A stretch of DNA of 64,000 nt from Deltaproteobacteria bacterium (GTDB taxonomy: Bacteria; Myxococcota_A; UBA9042; PHBI01; JACKFB01): NCBI GenBank assembly GCA_020632695.1, contig JACKFB010000002.1, forward strand, positions 415,699 to 479,698, read 5' to 3'. The notes beneath the pieces were generated by a model. The model ran no database searches, had not been told where the DNA came from, and saw nothing but the letters and a program-made list of their open reading frames with translations. The position numbers were made by a program, and so were the translations under genes. Shown in pieces: positions 53,255 through 63,004 of the stretch. The first letter of the stretch is position 1; every line of letters starts with the position of its first letter.

Positions 53255-54046
53255 TCAGGGCGTGGTGGAGGCGAGGAAGTAGAAGTCGTGCGTCTCCAGC
53301 GTGCGCCGGAAGATATTGTGGCTGGCGGTCCCGGGCGTCATGACCACGCCGCTGGGGCCGTCGGCCTCGAGGGACGCGAAGTCGAGGCCATCGAAGAGGG
53401 TCCCCGGCGCGTAAGGATCCTGTGTCAGGAGCTGGAAACCGAAGGTGACCGGGGTGCCGGCGCGGACCACCTGCTCGGCGGGCGCCCCCACCACGCGGGT
53501 GCCGTCGTCGATGTCGATGACCAGCGTGAAGGCACGGTCGACGCCGTCCTTGGAGGCGTGACCCGAGAGCACCGCGCTGTGGCCCGCGAGGGGGTCGTTC
53601 GCGCCGAGGCCATCGCTGGCGCCGGCGGTGCGGAAGTAGAAGTTGAGCCCGTGGTAGTCGCCCTCGAGGAGCGTCGCGGTCCCGAGCGCGGCCCGCGCGC
53701 CGCCCGCGGTCCAGGTGACGATGCGGTCGCCCGGCAGCTCGCCGGTGACCTCACCCCCCGCGTAGTGGCCCGGGTGGGCATGGGCGGTCGCCACCAGCAG
53801 CTCCCGGGCCCGGTCCCAGAGGCTCGCGTGCGCCTCGCCCTCGATGGTCAGCTCGAAGTCGCGAAGGGCGAAGCGCGCCGTATCCAGCGTCACCAGGTAG
53901 CCCAGATCCGTCGTCACCGGGGTGAGACCGTCCGAGTCGGCCACGACAGCTGCGTTGGTGCTGGTGGACTCCGTGGTCGCGTCGCAGCCGCTCAGCAGCG
54001 CGACCGCGGAACACAGCACGGCCCCAGCGATAGGGCGACGAGCCAT
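53255..54046 (-). CDS. Lipoprotein with HxHPGHY motif next to the receptor
   Basis: The product of 263 residues has a lipoprotein signal ending LLSGC (Cys about 21). It has beta-rich segments (LGYLVTLDTARFALRDFELTI) and a HAHPGHYAGGEVTGEL stretch near residue 90, whose clustered histidines could bind metal. RVVGAPAEQVVRAGTPVTFGFQ follows. ATG 54046 is preferred to GTG 54070 because GGGAGG lies just upstream of it. The gene follows the TonB-dependent receptor gene in the same direction. Substrate unknown. Confidence 0.7.
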   Translation of the reverse strand: MARRPIAGAVLCSAVALLSGCDATTESTSTNAAVVADSDGLTPVTTDLGYLVTLDTARFALRDFELTIEGEAHASLWDRARELLVATAHAHPGHYAGGEVTGELPGDRIVTWTAGGARAALGTATLLEGDYHGLNFYFRTAGASDGLGANDPLAGHSAVLSGHASKDGVDRAFTLVIDIDDGTRVVGAPAEQVVRAGTPVTFGFQLLTQDPYAPGTLFDGLDFASLEADGPSGVVMTPGTASHNIFRRTLETHDFYFLASTTP

Positions 54047-54066
54047 CGTGACCTCCCGCGCGCGGG

Positions 54067-56535
54067 TCACAGGGTGATCGCCAGGGTGAGGCGCGCAGTC
54101 CGCGGAGCCCCGGCGAAATCGTGGATGGAGGGTATCTGGCTGCGCGGCGGGCCCGCGTCCCAGTCCGACGCGAAGTTGAACTCGCCCTCCGCATAGCGGC
54201 GCCCTGTGAGGTTGTCAATCTGCAGCGCCAGGTCGAGCGGCCCCGTGCGGTAGCCGATCTGGACGTCCAGCAGCGCGTAGCCGCCAGCCGTCGCCCCGTA
54301 CGCCAACGGACGCGAGCCGATGGCGACGAGGCGGGCGCCGGCGCGCAGCCCGGACGCGTGGTGCACGGCAGCGGCGAGCGATGCCGTCCAGCGCGGAGAG
54401 CCCGGGACGGCGTGCCCGGACCCGGTGAAGCGCGCGTCCGTGAGGGTCAGGTCGGCGCGCAGGTCCAGCCACTCCACCGGGGTCACGTGGGCCCAGGCTT
54501 CGGCGCCCAGGCGGCGGGTGGCGGTCAGCTCGAGGTTGAGCCCGCTGACGTGGTCGAAGACCGACTCGTGCGCGATGAACGTTCCGAAGGCGGCCAGACC
54601 CAGCTCCACCGTGGTCGTCGGCGTATAGCGCAGGCCGGCCTCCACCGAGTCACTGGTCGTGACGGCGGAGCGCCCGCCTGTGAAGCCGCTGTGGTCCTCG
54701 TCGGCGCCCGACCCGACGCGGACGGTGGCGCGCGCCTCGGGGGAGCGCAGCCCGCGCCCATAGGCGCAGAAGAGCTCCCAGGCGCCCGCGGGTCGCCAGC
54801 CGACCGAGAGCCGCGGCGAGACGGCGCCGAGCGTCGCGCGATGGCGGGCGGCGTCCAGCAGTCGATCGTGGACGCCGAAGTGGAAGGCGTCGACGCGCGC
54901 TCCCGTCTGCACGCGCCAGCGCGGGCTCGGCCGCCACAGGAGACCGGCGAAGGCGGCCAGGCCGGTCTGGACGAACTCGGCGTCGCGGACCTCCTGGAAG
55001 GACCGGTGGTCGGCGTCGACCCGGGTCTCGCGCTGGTCCACGCGGTCGATCTGGCCGTCGAGGCCCACCTCGAGCGCGAGGCGCTCGGTCAGCCCGATGC
55101 GCGCTCGAAGGCGCGCGCCGCCAGTCCAGGCCGTCTGCGCCTGGCGCTTCCGGTCGCCTTCGATCGGGAAGGCGAGGTAGCCGGTGAAGTCGTCGAGCAG
55201 CTCCAAGCGCCGATAGCCCCCGAAGATCAGGGTGTCGAGCGAGGCGCGGCCTCGGCGGATTCGGTGGCGAGCCGATATCAGCACGCGGTCGCTCGCGCCG
55301 CCCGTGTCGTCCCGGTAGCTGTCGTAGAAGCCGATGCGCCCCGACGCGACGTCCTCGCGACGGACCGCCGCCGGGAGCCCGAACTCAGCGATCGCGCCAG
55401 CGACCAGCAGGTCGAGGCTTCCGGCGTGCGCGTCGTCGAAAGCGCGGACGCCGGCTGTCGCGCCGGCTCGGCGCATGTGGCGTCCCGAGCCGAAGCCGTC
55501 GTCGCGCACGGCCTCCGCCGCGACGAAGGTGCTCTCAGCGGCTCCGCGGGGCGCGACGAGCAGCAGCCCCCGCTGCCGGTAGGTCGTGCCACCGGTGAGC
55601 GCCAGCGTGGTCCCGCGCCGTGCTTCGGGAACGCCGAGCTCGAAGGAGAAGGTGCCCGCGGTGGCGAAGTTGCCCTGGTCGAGCCGGAAGGGCCCCTTGG
55701 CCACGTCGAGCCCGCGCACGGTCTCGGGGATGATGAAGCCCAGGTCCAGATAGCCCTGACCGTGGACGTTCGAAGGTTCGTTGATCGGCACGCCCGCGAC
55801 GAGGACCTCGACGTCCTGGCCATGCACGGCGTCGAAGCCCCGCAAGAAGATCTGGATCCCCTTGCCCTCGCTGCCGTGCTGCACCAGGACGACGCCGGCC
55901 GCGAGGCGGAGGAAGTCCTCGGCGGTTCGGTGGTTCTGGACGCTCAGCTCCCGCGGCCCGATGTGGCGCGCGCTGGCGGTGCGGTCTGGACCGCCGGTCT
56001 GGCGCACCGTGGTGCGGTGCTCGGAGTCAGGATCCGCCGCGGCGCGCTCATGCTCACCGCTCACAGGCGCAGGCTCTGCGACGGGCGCAGGGGCGTCCGA
56101 ATCGGGCACCGACTGGTCCGGCACGATCGAGAACGTGTAGGTGTAGGTCACCCGCACCGCGACCGCCTCGCCGTCGACCTCCGCAGGGCGGAAATGAAAG
56201 CGCATCACGGCTCGCCGGGCGGCGTCGTCGAAACCATATCCCGCCGGCTCGACCACCTGGGCGTCCAGGACGCTCCCGTCGGCGGCGATGTCGACCTGGA
56301 GCACCACGCTCCCCTCGCGGCCGGCCGCGAGGGCGCCCGGCGGATACTCGGCGGGCTCGAAGTGATCCAGCTCGGGCAGCCGGGACAGCTCCGGCGCGGC
56401 GGTCTCGCCTTCGGGGAGCCCTCCCGCGTCGTGCGCGCGAGCGATCGTGGCGAGGCCGATGAGCAGGGCGAGGGAGAGCGCACAGCCGACCGCGCGGCCG
56501 CCGGCGGAGGTACCGACCGCGCGACTACCAGTCAT
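54067..56535 (-). CDS. TonB-dependent receptor with N-terminal TonB C-terminal-like domain
   Basis: The product is 822 residues. A signal peptide (ALSLALLIGLATIARA) is followed by a TonB C-terminal-type domain at about residues 60-145 (EYPPGALAAGREGSVVLQVDI, FDDAARRAVMRFHFRPAEVDG). Next come a linker, a plug domain (RTAEDFLRLAAGVVLVQHGSEG, about 205-310) and a 22-strand-type barrel ending TARLTLAITL. Receptors normally get energy from a separate TonB; here the transducer-like domain lies in the same chain on the periplasmic side. The start overlaps the stop of the tandem AAA gene by 11 bases. Two lipoprotein genes follow. Substrate unknown. Confidence 0.85.
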   Translation of the reverse strand: MTGSRAVGTSAGGRAVGCALSLALLIGLATIARAHDAGGLPEGETAAPELSRLPELDHFEPAEYPPGALAAGREGSVVLQVDIAADGSVLDAQVVEPAGYGFDDAARRAVMRFHFRPAEVDGEAVAVRVTYTYTFSIVPDQSVPDSDAPAPVAEPAPVSGEHERAAADPDSEHRTTVRQTGGPDRTASARHIGPRELSVQNHRTAEDFLRLAAGVVLVQHGSEGKGIQIFLRGFDAVHGQDVEVLVAGVPINEPSNVHGQGYLDLGFIIPETVRGLDVAKGPFRLDQGNFATAGTFSFELGVPEARRGTTLALTGGTTYRQRGLLLVAPRGAAESTFVAAEAVRDDGFGSGRHMRRAGATAGVRAFDDAHAGSLDLLVAGAIAEFGLPAAVRREDVASGRIGFYDSYRDDTGGASDRVLISARHRIRRGRASLDTLIFGGYRRLELLDDFTGYLAFPIEGDRKRQAQTAWTGGARLRARIGLTERLALEVGLDGQIDRVDQRETRVDADHRSFQEVRDAEFVQTGLAAFAGLLWRPSPRWRVQTGARVDAFHFGVHDRLLDAARHRATLGAVSPRLSVGWRPAGAWELFCAYGRGLRSPEARATVRVGSGADEDHSGFTGGRSAVTTSDSVEAGLRYTPTTTVELGLAAFGTFIAHESVFDHVSGLNLELTATRRLGAEAWAHVTPVEWLDLRADLTLTDARFTGSGHAVPGSPRWTASLAAAVHHASGLRAGARLVAIGSRPLAYGATAGGYALLDVQIGYRTGPLDLALQIDNLTGRRYAEGEFNFASDWDAGPPRSQIPSIHDFAGAPRTARLTLAITL

Positions 56536-58708
56536 CGCGTGTGGCTACGCGATAGAGCTTCCCGGCCGCCTGACACTCGCGGCGCGCGGCGTCGTCCAGC
56601 AGCGCCATGGAGATCTGCTGGCGGGTGGCGGCGGCGCGGTAGGCGGCCCTCAGCACGGCGTTCTTGATCGAGCCGCCCGACAGCTCGTAGCAGTCGCCCA
56701 GCAGGTCGTAGTCCAGGTCGTCGCCGAGCGGCGCGCTCTCGGGCAGCAGGTGGCGCCAGATGGTCGCGCGGGTCTCCGCGTCGGGGAAGGGGAAGGCGAT
56801 CTTGAAGGAGAGGCGCCGCTCCAGCGCCGAGTCCAGCGAGGTCTTGAGGTTGGTGGTCAGCATCACCAGCCCGTCGTAGCGCTCGATGAGCTGCAGCAGG
56901 GTGTTGACCTCCATGTTGGCGAAGCGGTCGTTGGCCTGCTTGACCTCGACGCGCTTGGAGAAGAGCGAGTCGGCCTCGTCGAAGAGCAGCACGGCGTGGG
57001 CCGAGCGCGCCTCCCCGAACACCCGCGACAGGTTCTTCTCGGTCTCGCCGATGTACTTGGACATCACGTTGGCGACGTTGACCCGGTAGAGGCCGAGGCC
57101 CAGCTCGGCCGCGATGATCTCCGCGGCCAGCGTCTTCCCGGTGCCCGGGTCGCCGTCGAAGAGCGCCGAGAGGCCCCGCCCCTTGTTGAACTTCTTCCCG
57201 AAGCCCCACTCGCGGAACACGATCTGCTGGGCCGCGACCGCCTCGATGATCTCGCGGATCTGGCCCTTGGTCTCCTCGGGCAGGATCAGGTCGTCCAGGC
57301 GCAGGTCGGCGACGTCGCGGTCGGCGTACTGGTTGAGGCGATGGCGGAGCTGGGTCCAGGCGCCCTCCAGCAGATCGGCCTGCCGCACCTCCGCCGGCCC
57401 GCTGCCCTCGGCCACCCGCGACGCCGTCGCGCTGGCGGCCAGCAGCACGGCGTTCTTGATGTAGCCGCCGGTGAACTCGAAGCGGCGCGCCAGATAGGGC
57501 ACGTCCACGTCGGCGGCCAGCGGCAGCGCGGGCGGCAGGTGCACCTGCCAGATGGCCTCCCGCAGGCTCGGCGAGGGGGTCTCGAAATCGACGCGGTAGA
57601 GGATCCGCCGGTCCAGCGCCGGATCCAGGGCCTGCGGCGCGTTGGTGGCCAGGATGACCACGCCCTCGAACTGCTCGAGGGCGGCGAGCAGCGCCGAGAG
57701 GTGCCCGGTGCCGCGCTGGCTGCCGGCAAAGAGCGCCTCGCACTCGTCGAAGAAGAGGACCGCGTCCTGCAGCCGCGCCTCGCGCAGCAGGTTGTCGAGG
57801 TTCGCCTCCCAGGAGCGCTGCTGGTCGGCCAGGCGCGAGGCGTCGACGCTGATGAGGCGTCGGCCGAGGTGGTTGGCGACCGCCCGAGCCGTCAGGGTCT
57901 TTCCGGTGCCGGGCGGGCCGGAGAAGAGCATGACGATGCCGCGACCATAGGCCACGGCCGCCTCGAGCCCCCAGTCCCGGAGCGCGGCGCGGTAGCCCTG
58001 GTGCTGGCCGATGAGACGCACGATGGCGGCCTTCTCGGCCGGCGGGAGCACCACCTGATCCAGGGTCTCCGTGGGCTCGATGACCCGCGAGAAGGCCCGC
58101 AGCGCCGGATCCTCGCCCTCGATGCCCATGAGCAGGGCCACCAGCCGCGCCGGCAGGCGCAGCTCCAGGTTCAGGAAGTCGTCGCCCGAGTCGACGCCAC
58201 CGCGCCCGACCAGCAGCAGGTTGTGGCGCAGGAGCCGCCCGCCCGGGCCGAAGGCCTCGCGCCGCCCGATGCGATCGCGGAAATCCCCGGCCAGCACGGC
58301 CAGCGCCACGTCGACGTCCAGGTGGGCCCGGTAGCCCAGCCCCTTCAGGCGCCCGTAGAGCCCGTTGAAGCTGCCGTCGATGGCCGGCGCCAGCGCCAGC
58401 ATCAGCACGTCCAGCTCGAAGGGGTCGAGCTGGAACGAGGCCTGCAGACGCAGCGCCGCCGGCGGCTCGGCCGTCGCCTCGAGCCGCGCCGCCAGCCGCG
58501 CCCGCGCCTGGGTCTCGGCCGCGGACAGCGCCTCGGGGTCGGGCTCCGAGCCGGTCATCGTCGCGATCGGGTCCCGGGGCACCAGCCCGGCCACCTCACG
58601 CTCGGCCAGCACGCGCCGGCAGCGCAGCCGCAAGACCTCCAGCGCGTCGGAGATGTAGTCGACGTCGGCGCTGTAGGGCTCGACCGCCGCAGGGACCGCT
58701 CTTGCCAT
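56525..58708 (-). CDS. Tandem AAA+ ATPase
   Basis: The product of 727 residues has an N-terminal region of about 240 residues followed by two AAA+ modules. Module 1 has Walker A SGPPGTGKT (about residue 262) and Walker B AVLFFDECEALF. Module 2 has Walker A DGDPGTGKT (about 520) and Walker B AVLLFDEADSLF, plus GGSIKNAVLRAAYRAA near the end. There is no membrane segment. Relatives include CDC48-type unfoldases and ATPases beside contractile injection systems, but no such system is seen here. ATG 58708 was chosen as the first start after the divergent gap. It is coupled with the receptor gene. Confidence 0.85.
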   Translation of the reverse strand: MARAVPAAVEPYSADVDYISDALEVLRLRCRRVLAEREVAGLVPRDPIATMTGSEPDPEALSAAETQARARLAARLEATAEPPAALRLQASFQLDPFELDVLMLALAPAIDGSFNGLYGRLKGLGYRAHLDVDVALAVLAGDFRDRIGRREAFGPGGRLLRHNLLLVGRGGVDSGDDFLNLELRLPARLVALLMGIEGEDPALRAFSRVIEPTETLDQVVLPPAEKAAIVRLIGQHQGYRAALRDWGLEAAVAYGRGIVMLFSGPPGTGKTLTARAVANHLGRRLISVDASRLADQQRSWEANLDNLLREARLQDAVLFFDECEALFAGSQRGTGHLSALLAALEQFEGVVILATNAPQALDPALDRRILYRVDFETPSPSLREAIWQVHLPPALPLAADVDVPYLARRFEFTGGYIKNAVLLAASATASRVAEGSGPAEVRQADLLEGAWTQLRHRLNQYADRDVADLRLDDLILPEETKGQIREIIEAVAAQQIVFREWGFGKKFNKGRGLSALFDGDPGTGKTLAAEIIAAELGLGLYRVNVANVMSKYIGETEKNLSRVFGEARSAHAVLLFDEADSLFSKRVEVKQANDRFANMEVNTLLQLIERYDGLVMLTTNLKTSLDSALERRLSFKIAFPFPDAETRATIWRHLLPESAPLGDDLDYDLLGDCYELSGGSIKNAVLRAAYRAAATRQQISMALLDDAARRECQAAGKLYRVATRDDW

Positions 58709-58901
58709 GGCTCGGACGGTATCAGGGCCGCCCCGGGGAATACAGCACGCGCCTTCTCTGTACATACGTTCAGCTCGGCCTCGCGTCGGCCTCCGGGCCG
58801 TCGCTGGATCGGGCGGCGGCAGCGGGCTACGCTGCGGTCTCGGCCCCAACGCGCGTTCCAACGGGCGGACGCGCAGCACGCGCTCGAGGTGTACGCCGGT
58901 G

Positions 58902-61900
58902 ATGATCGACCCCCGCCGCCATCTGCTGGGCGCCGCCTGCTTCCTGCTGGGTGCGGTGCTGGTGCTCTCGTATGACTTCGAGGACCGCGGGCGGCACCTC
59001 GACACGCCCTCGGCGATGGCGAAGACCGACCGCGCCGGGGTCTACGACCTGTCCAAGGCGCGGATGCTGATGCGCGTGGTCGGTCACATCCGCAGCCACT
59101 ACGTCGACCCCGATCGCGTCGACCCGCGCCAGATGGCCACGGCGGCGCTGCAGGCGGTGCAGACCAAGGTGCCCGAGGTGCGGGTGGTCGTGGACCGCGA
59201 CGGGCGCGGCCGCCCCAAGCGCCTCGAGGTGTCGGTGGCCGAGGCGACCCGCGAGTTCGCGCTCGATCGGGTGGGCGACCTCTACGAGCTCAACTGGAAG
59301 CTCATGGACGTCTTCGACTTCCTCGAGCGGAACCTGCCGGTGACCGCCGATCTGGAGGACATCGAATACACCGCCACCAACGGGCTGCTCTCGACCCTGG
59401 ACCCGCACAGCGTGCTGATCACGCCGCAAGCGTACCGGGAGATGCAGCTCGGCACCCAGGGCCGCTTCGGCGGCCTGGGCATCGTGGTGTCGGTGCGCGA
59501 GGGGCTGCTGACGGTGATGAGCGTGATGGACGGCACGCCGGCGGCGCGGGCGGGGCTGCTCAGCGGCGACCAGATCGCGCGGATCGGCGAGGAGTCGACG
59601 ATCAACATGGCCCTGGGCGAGGCGGTGAACCGGCTGCGCGGCGAGCCGGGGACGTCGATCGCCGTGTGGATCAAGCGCAAGGGCTGGACCGAGGCGAAGC
59701 CCTACACGCTGACGCGCGAGGAGATCCGGCTACGCTCGGTGGTGCACGACGACCTGGGCCAGGGCATCGGGTACGTGAAGATCCGCAACTTCCAGGGCAA
59801 CACCGCCGACGACCTGGAGGAGGCGCTGACGAAACTCATGGCGGGCGGGCGCAAGCTGAACGGGCTGGTGCTGGATCTGCGCGACAACCCTGGCGGCCTG
59901 CTGGACCAGGCGATCCGGGTGAGCGACCGCTTCATCAGCGACGGGACGCTGGTCACCACGGTGCGCGAGCGCGGCAAGGAACGCGAGGAGCGGCACGCCA
60001 CCCGGGCGGGCACCCTCGACGACGTCCCGATGGTGGTGCTGGTGAACCGCGGCTCGGCGTCGGCGTCGGAGATCGTCGCCGGGGCGCTCAAGCACGACGA
60101 GCGGGCGCTGATCATCGGGACCACCAGCTTCGGCAAGGGCTCGGTCCAGGTGGTCTACCAGCTCGACGACGCGGCGCTGAAGCTGACCATCGCGCAGTAC
60201 CTCACGCCGGGGGACATCTCGATACAGTCGGTGGGGATCGTGCCCGACGTGGAGATCGACGCGCTGAGCGTCGACGCGGGTCACCTCAACCTGCACGCCG
60301 ATGAGCAGGACCTGCGCGGCGAGGCAGGCCTGGACAGCCACCTGGAGTCGAAGAAGATCACCGACGTGAAGCCCTCGGTGAGGCTGGAGCTGCTGCAGAC
60401 CGAGGCCGAGGCCGAGGCGCGCGGCGGCGAGGAGGACGACGCGCCGAGCCACGACACGTTGACGATGCTCGCGCGCGACCTGCTGGTGGCGGCGCCGGCG
60501 GTGGGGAGGCGGCAGGCGCTGGTGCAGGCCAAGGGTTTCCTGGACGCGCGGCAGGCGGCCGAGGACCAGCGGGTGGTCACGGCGCTGGGGGCGCTCGGGG
60601 TCGACTGGCAGCGCGCGACGGGCAAGGGGACGCCGAAGCTGCGGGCCGAGCTGACGCTGGTGCCGCCGGAGGGGCGGCCGGCCGGGGCGCGCATCCGGGC
60701 CGGCGACACGGTGACCATCCGCGCCACGGTGCGCAACGAGGGGCGCACGCCCGCATCGCGCATCCACGGGGTGCTGCACTCAGGCATCGGACCCATCGCC
60801 GGGCGCGAGCTGGTGTTCGGCCGCATCGAGCCGGGGGCGCAGGCGACCTGGAGCACGGAGATCGCGCTGCCGCGCAGCCTGGCGGCGCAGGGCGACGCGG
60901 TGCGGCTGGAGCTCTTCAGCGATGACCGCAGCCTGGGCGAGGACGCTGACGACCAGGCGCGGCTCATGGTCGAGATGGACTCGCAGCCCGAGCCGCGCTT
61001 CTCGTACAGCGCGCGGGTGGTGGACGCTCAGGGCTCGGGCGACGGCCTGGTGCAGCGCGGCGAGCGCTTCGACCTGGTGGTCGACGTGACCAACGTGGGC
61101 GAGGGCGACGCCGACGACGTGCTGCTGACGGTGAAGAACGAGTCGGGCGAGGCCGTGTTCATCGAGCGCGGGCGCGAGCGGGTGGGCAAGCTGGCGGCGG
61201 GCGCGTCGGCGCGGACGCGGTTCCGGCTCTCGGTGAAGCCCACGCTGAAGTCGCAGGACGTGCAGTTGTTGCTACGCATCGTGGATCAGGGCCTGCGCGA
61301 GTGGACCGAGGACAGCCTGAGCCTGCCCGTGTTCCCGCAGGAGTTCCCGCCGGGCGTGAAGTCGCGGTGGCTCGGTGAGGTGGCCGCGGGTCCGGTGGCG
61401 GCGCACGCCGGCGCGCACCGGGAGACCGACGTGGTCGCCCAGGTGAGCGCGGGCGCGGTCCTGCCGGTGGTGACGGTGGCCGGGGACTGGGCCGGGGTGG
61501 CGCTCGAGGCGAACGACGGCGACGAGGCCACAGGGTGGGTGCCGCTGTCGAGCCTGACGCGGCGCGAGGGGGTGGCTGCGCGGTACGCGGGCGTGCAGGT
61601 GGTGCCTCGGCACGAGCCGCCGGCGCTGGGGATCCCGAACGCCCACCGGACCCTGGTCACCTCCGACGCCTCGCTGGACCTGGCCGGCACGGCGCGCTTC
61701 GCCGGCGAGGGACCCGGGCGGCGCTACGTGTACGTCTATCGCGGCAACGACAAGGTCTTCTTCAAGGCGGGCGGAGGCGCGGAGGGACCGCGGGACGCGA
61801 TGGACTTCGCCACCTCCATCCCGCTGGAGCCGGGCCGAAACGAGCTGGTCGTGGTGGCGCGGGAGGGCGACGAGGACGTCACCCGGCACAGCTTCGCCGT

Positions 61901-61925
61901 GTTCCGGACCGGGAAGGCGAAGTGA
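58902..61925 (+). CDS. C-terminal processing protease with C-terminal Ig-like and SH3-like domains
   Basis: The product of 1007 residues has an N-terminal membrane anchor or signal (LLGAACFLLGAVLVLS), a PDZ domain (about residues 185-265, GGLGIVVSVREGLLTVMSVMDG) and an S41 protease domain. Ser 387 lies in GSASASEIV and Lys 412 in TSFGKGSVQ, the dyad at 25 residues spacing. After about residue 560 there are CARDB/Ig-like segments (TIRATVRNEGRTPASR, VDVTNVGEGDADDVLLTVKN) and an SH3b-like segment (AGAVLPVVTVAGDWAGVAL, GWVPLSSL). Ordinary CtpA has about 450 residues. GTG 58899 is an alternative start. It overlaps the PEGA gene (GTGA). Confidence 0.9.
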   Translation: MIDPRRHLLGAACFLLGAVLVLSYDFEDRGRHLDTPSAMAKTDRAGVYDLSKARMLMRVVGHIRSHYVDPDRVDPRQMATAALQAVQTKVPEVRVVVDRDGRGRPKRLEVSVAEATREFALDRVGDLYELNWKLMDVFDFLERNLPVTADLEDIEYTATNGLLSTLDPHSVLITPQAYREMQLGTQGRFGGLGIVVSVREGLLTVMSVMDGTPAARAGLLSGDQIARIGEESTINMALGEAVNRLRGEPGTSIAVWIKRKGWTEAKPYTLTREEIRLRSVVHDDLGQGIGYVKIRNFQGNTADDLEEALTKLMAGGRKLNGLVLDLRDNPGGLLDQAIRVSDRFISDGTLVTTVRERGKEREERHATRAGTLDDVPMVVLVNRGSASASEIVAGALKHDERALIIGTTSFGKGSVQVVYQLDDAALKLTIAQYLTPGDISIQSVGIVPDVEIDALSVDAGHLNLHADEQDLRGEAGLDSHLESKKITDVKPSVRLELLQTEAEAEARGGEEDDAPSHDTLTMLARDLLVAAPAVGRRQALVQAKGFLDARQAAEDQRVVTALGALGVDWQRATGKGTPKLRAELTLVPPEGRPAGARIRAGDTVTIRATVRNEGRTPASRIHGVLHSGIGPIAGRELVFGRIEPGAQATWSTEIALPRSLAAQGDAVRLELFSDDRSLGEDADDQARLMVEMDSQPEPRFSYSARVVDAQGSGDGLVQRGERFDLVVDVTNVGEGDADDVLLTVKNESGEAVFIERGRERVGKLAAGASARTRFRLSVKPTLKSQDVQLLLRIVDQGLREWTEDSLSLPVFPQEFPPGVKSRWLGEVAAGPVAAHAGAHRETDVVAQVSAGAVLPVVTVAGDWAGVALEANDGDEATGWVPLSSLTRREGVAARYAGVQVVPRHEPPALGIPNAHRTLVTSDASLDLAGTARFAGEGPGRRYVYVYRGNDKVFFKAGGGAEGPRDAMDFATSIPLEPGRNELVVVAREGDEDVTRHSFAVFRTGKAK

Positions 61926-62797
61926 ACTCCGGCCGCGGCGAGCGGGCCCGCGGCGCGCGACGGCGCTTGGGGCTCTGCGGGCTCGCGCTGCTGCTGGCGG
62001 TGGCCGCGGGACGCGGGGCGGCGGCGGCCGAGCCCGAGCGGGCGCCGGGCGGAGAGGAGCCGGCCGCGGGCGGGGTGGACCCCGGGCCACGGGCGATGGA
62101 GCGGGGGGTGCGCTTCGCGCGGGCGGGTGGCTGGTCGAAGGCGCTGATGTGGTTCGAGCGCGCGCTGCCGACGATGGGGGATCGCAGCGACGTCTTCTAC
62201 AACCTGACCACGGCCAGCGAGGCGCTGGGCGACTGGCGCCGGGTGTTCCTGTACGGCCGGGGCTTCCTGGTGCGGGAGCCGAAGGGGCCGGAGTCCGAGG
62301 CCTTCGCGAAGAAGGTGGACGTGGCGCGGCGCAAGCTGGTGGCGGCGGGCCTGGCGCCGGTGCCGGTGCGCTTCGCGGTCGAGCCGGCCGGCGTCGAGCT
62401 GCGGGTGGACCACACGCCGCTCGGGCTCACGGGCGGCGAGCCCGTGTCGCTGGTCCCCGGGAAGTACACGGTCGAAGCGAGCGCCGAGGGCTACGAGCCG
62501 TGGCGGAGCGCCGTCGAGGTCGGCAAGGAGGCGCGCACCGTCTCGGCCACGATGGTCAGGCGGCGCACCTGGGGGGCGCTGGTGGTGCGGACCACGCCCC
62601 CGGACGGGGTGGCCGTGTACGTGGACGACCGGCCGGCGGGGCGCACGCCGCTGACGGCCCCGCTGGCGCTCGAGACCGGGCGCGTGCTGGTGCGCTTCGA
62701 GAAGCCCGGCTACGACGACTGGTCGCGCTACGTGGTGATCCGCGACGGGCAGACCGAGACGCTGGAACCGGTGCTGGAGAAGGCGCGGACGCGCTGA
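61922..62797 (+). CDS. PEGA-domain protein
   Basis: The product of 291 residues starts at GTG 61922, inside the stop of the protease gene. A signal peptide (LGLCGLALLLAVAAGRGAAA) is followed by a TPR-like helical part (WSKALMWFERALPTMGDRSD) at about residues 55-115. Two PEGA domains follow at about 140-200 and 205-270 (FAVEPAGVELRVDHTPLG, VRTTPPDGVAVYVDDRPAGRTPL, KPGYDDW). PEGA domains are beta-sheets of envelope proteins. The gene order suggests that it works with the protease. Confidence 0.8.
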   Translation: MNSGRGERARGARRRLGLCGLALLLAVAAGRGAAAAEPERAPGGEEPAAGGVDPGPRAMERGVRFARAGGWSKALMWFERALPTMGDRSDVFYNLTTASEALGDWRRVFLYGRGFLVREPKGPESEAFAKKVDVARRKLVAAGLAPVPVRFAVEPAGVELRVDHTPLGLTGGEPVSLVPGKYTVEASAEGYEPWRSAVEVGKEARTVSATMVRRRTWGALVVRTTPPDGVAVYVDDRPAGRTPLTAPLALETGRVLVRFEKPGYDDWSRYVVIRDGQTETLEPVLEKARTR

Positions 62798-62805
62798 GCG
62801 GCTGA

Positions 62806-62975
62806 GGCGGTGTCCCCGCGTCCTGCGCTGTCCCGTCGGCTGGCTGGCTCGTGACCTCGCAGGAGCGCGACCGCCTCGGCGGCTCGTCGCGACCGCCCTC
62901 CGCGCTCGGGGCCTCGAGAAGCCGTCGCTGGCGCCGCCGATCGGGCCGGATCTGGCGACACCCTCTGACGCGGCG
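62806..62975 (-). repeat. Dispersed intergenic repeat family 1, degenerate copy D
   Basis: In the gap between converging genes the plus strand aligns with copy A: GTCCCG, GGCTGGCTGGCTC, ACCGCCTCGG and AGCCGTCGCTGGCGCC blocks come in the same order. It is more divergent than A, B and C, with only a short central stem. The remaining gap to 63004 holds no gene I can see. Confidence 0.5.
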
Positions 62976-63004
62976 CCGCCGTCGTGGGAGACCGCGCGCG
63001 GCCG

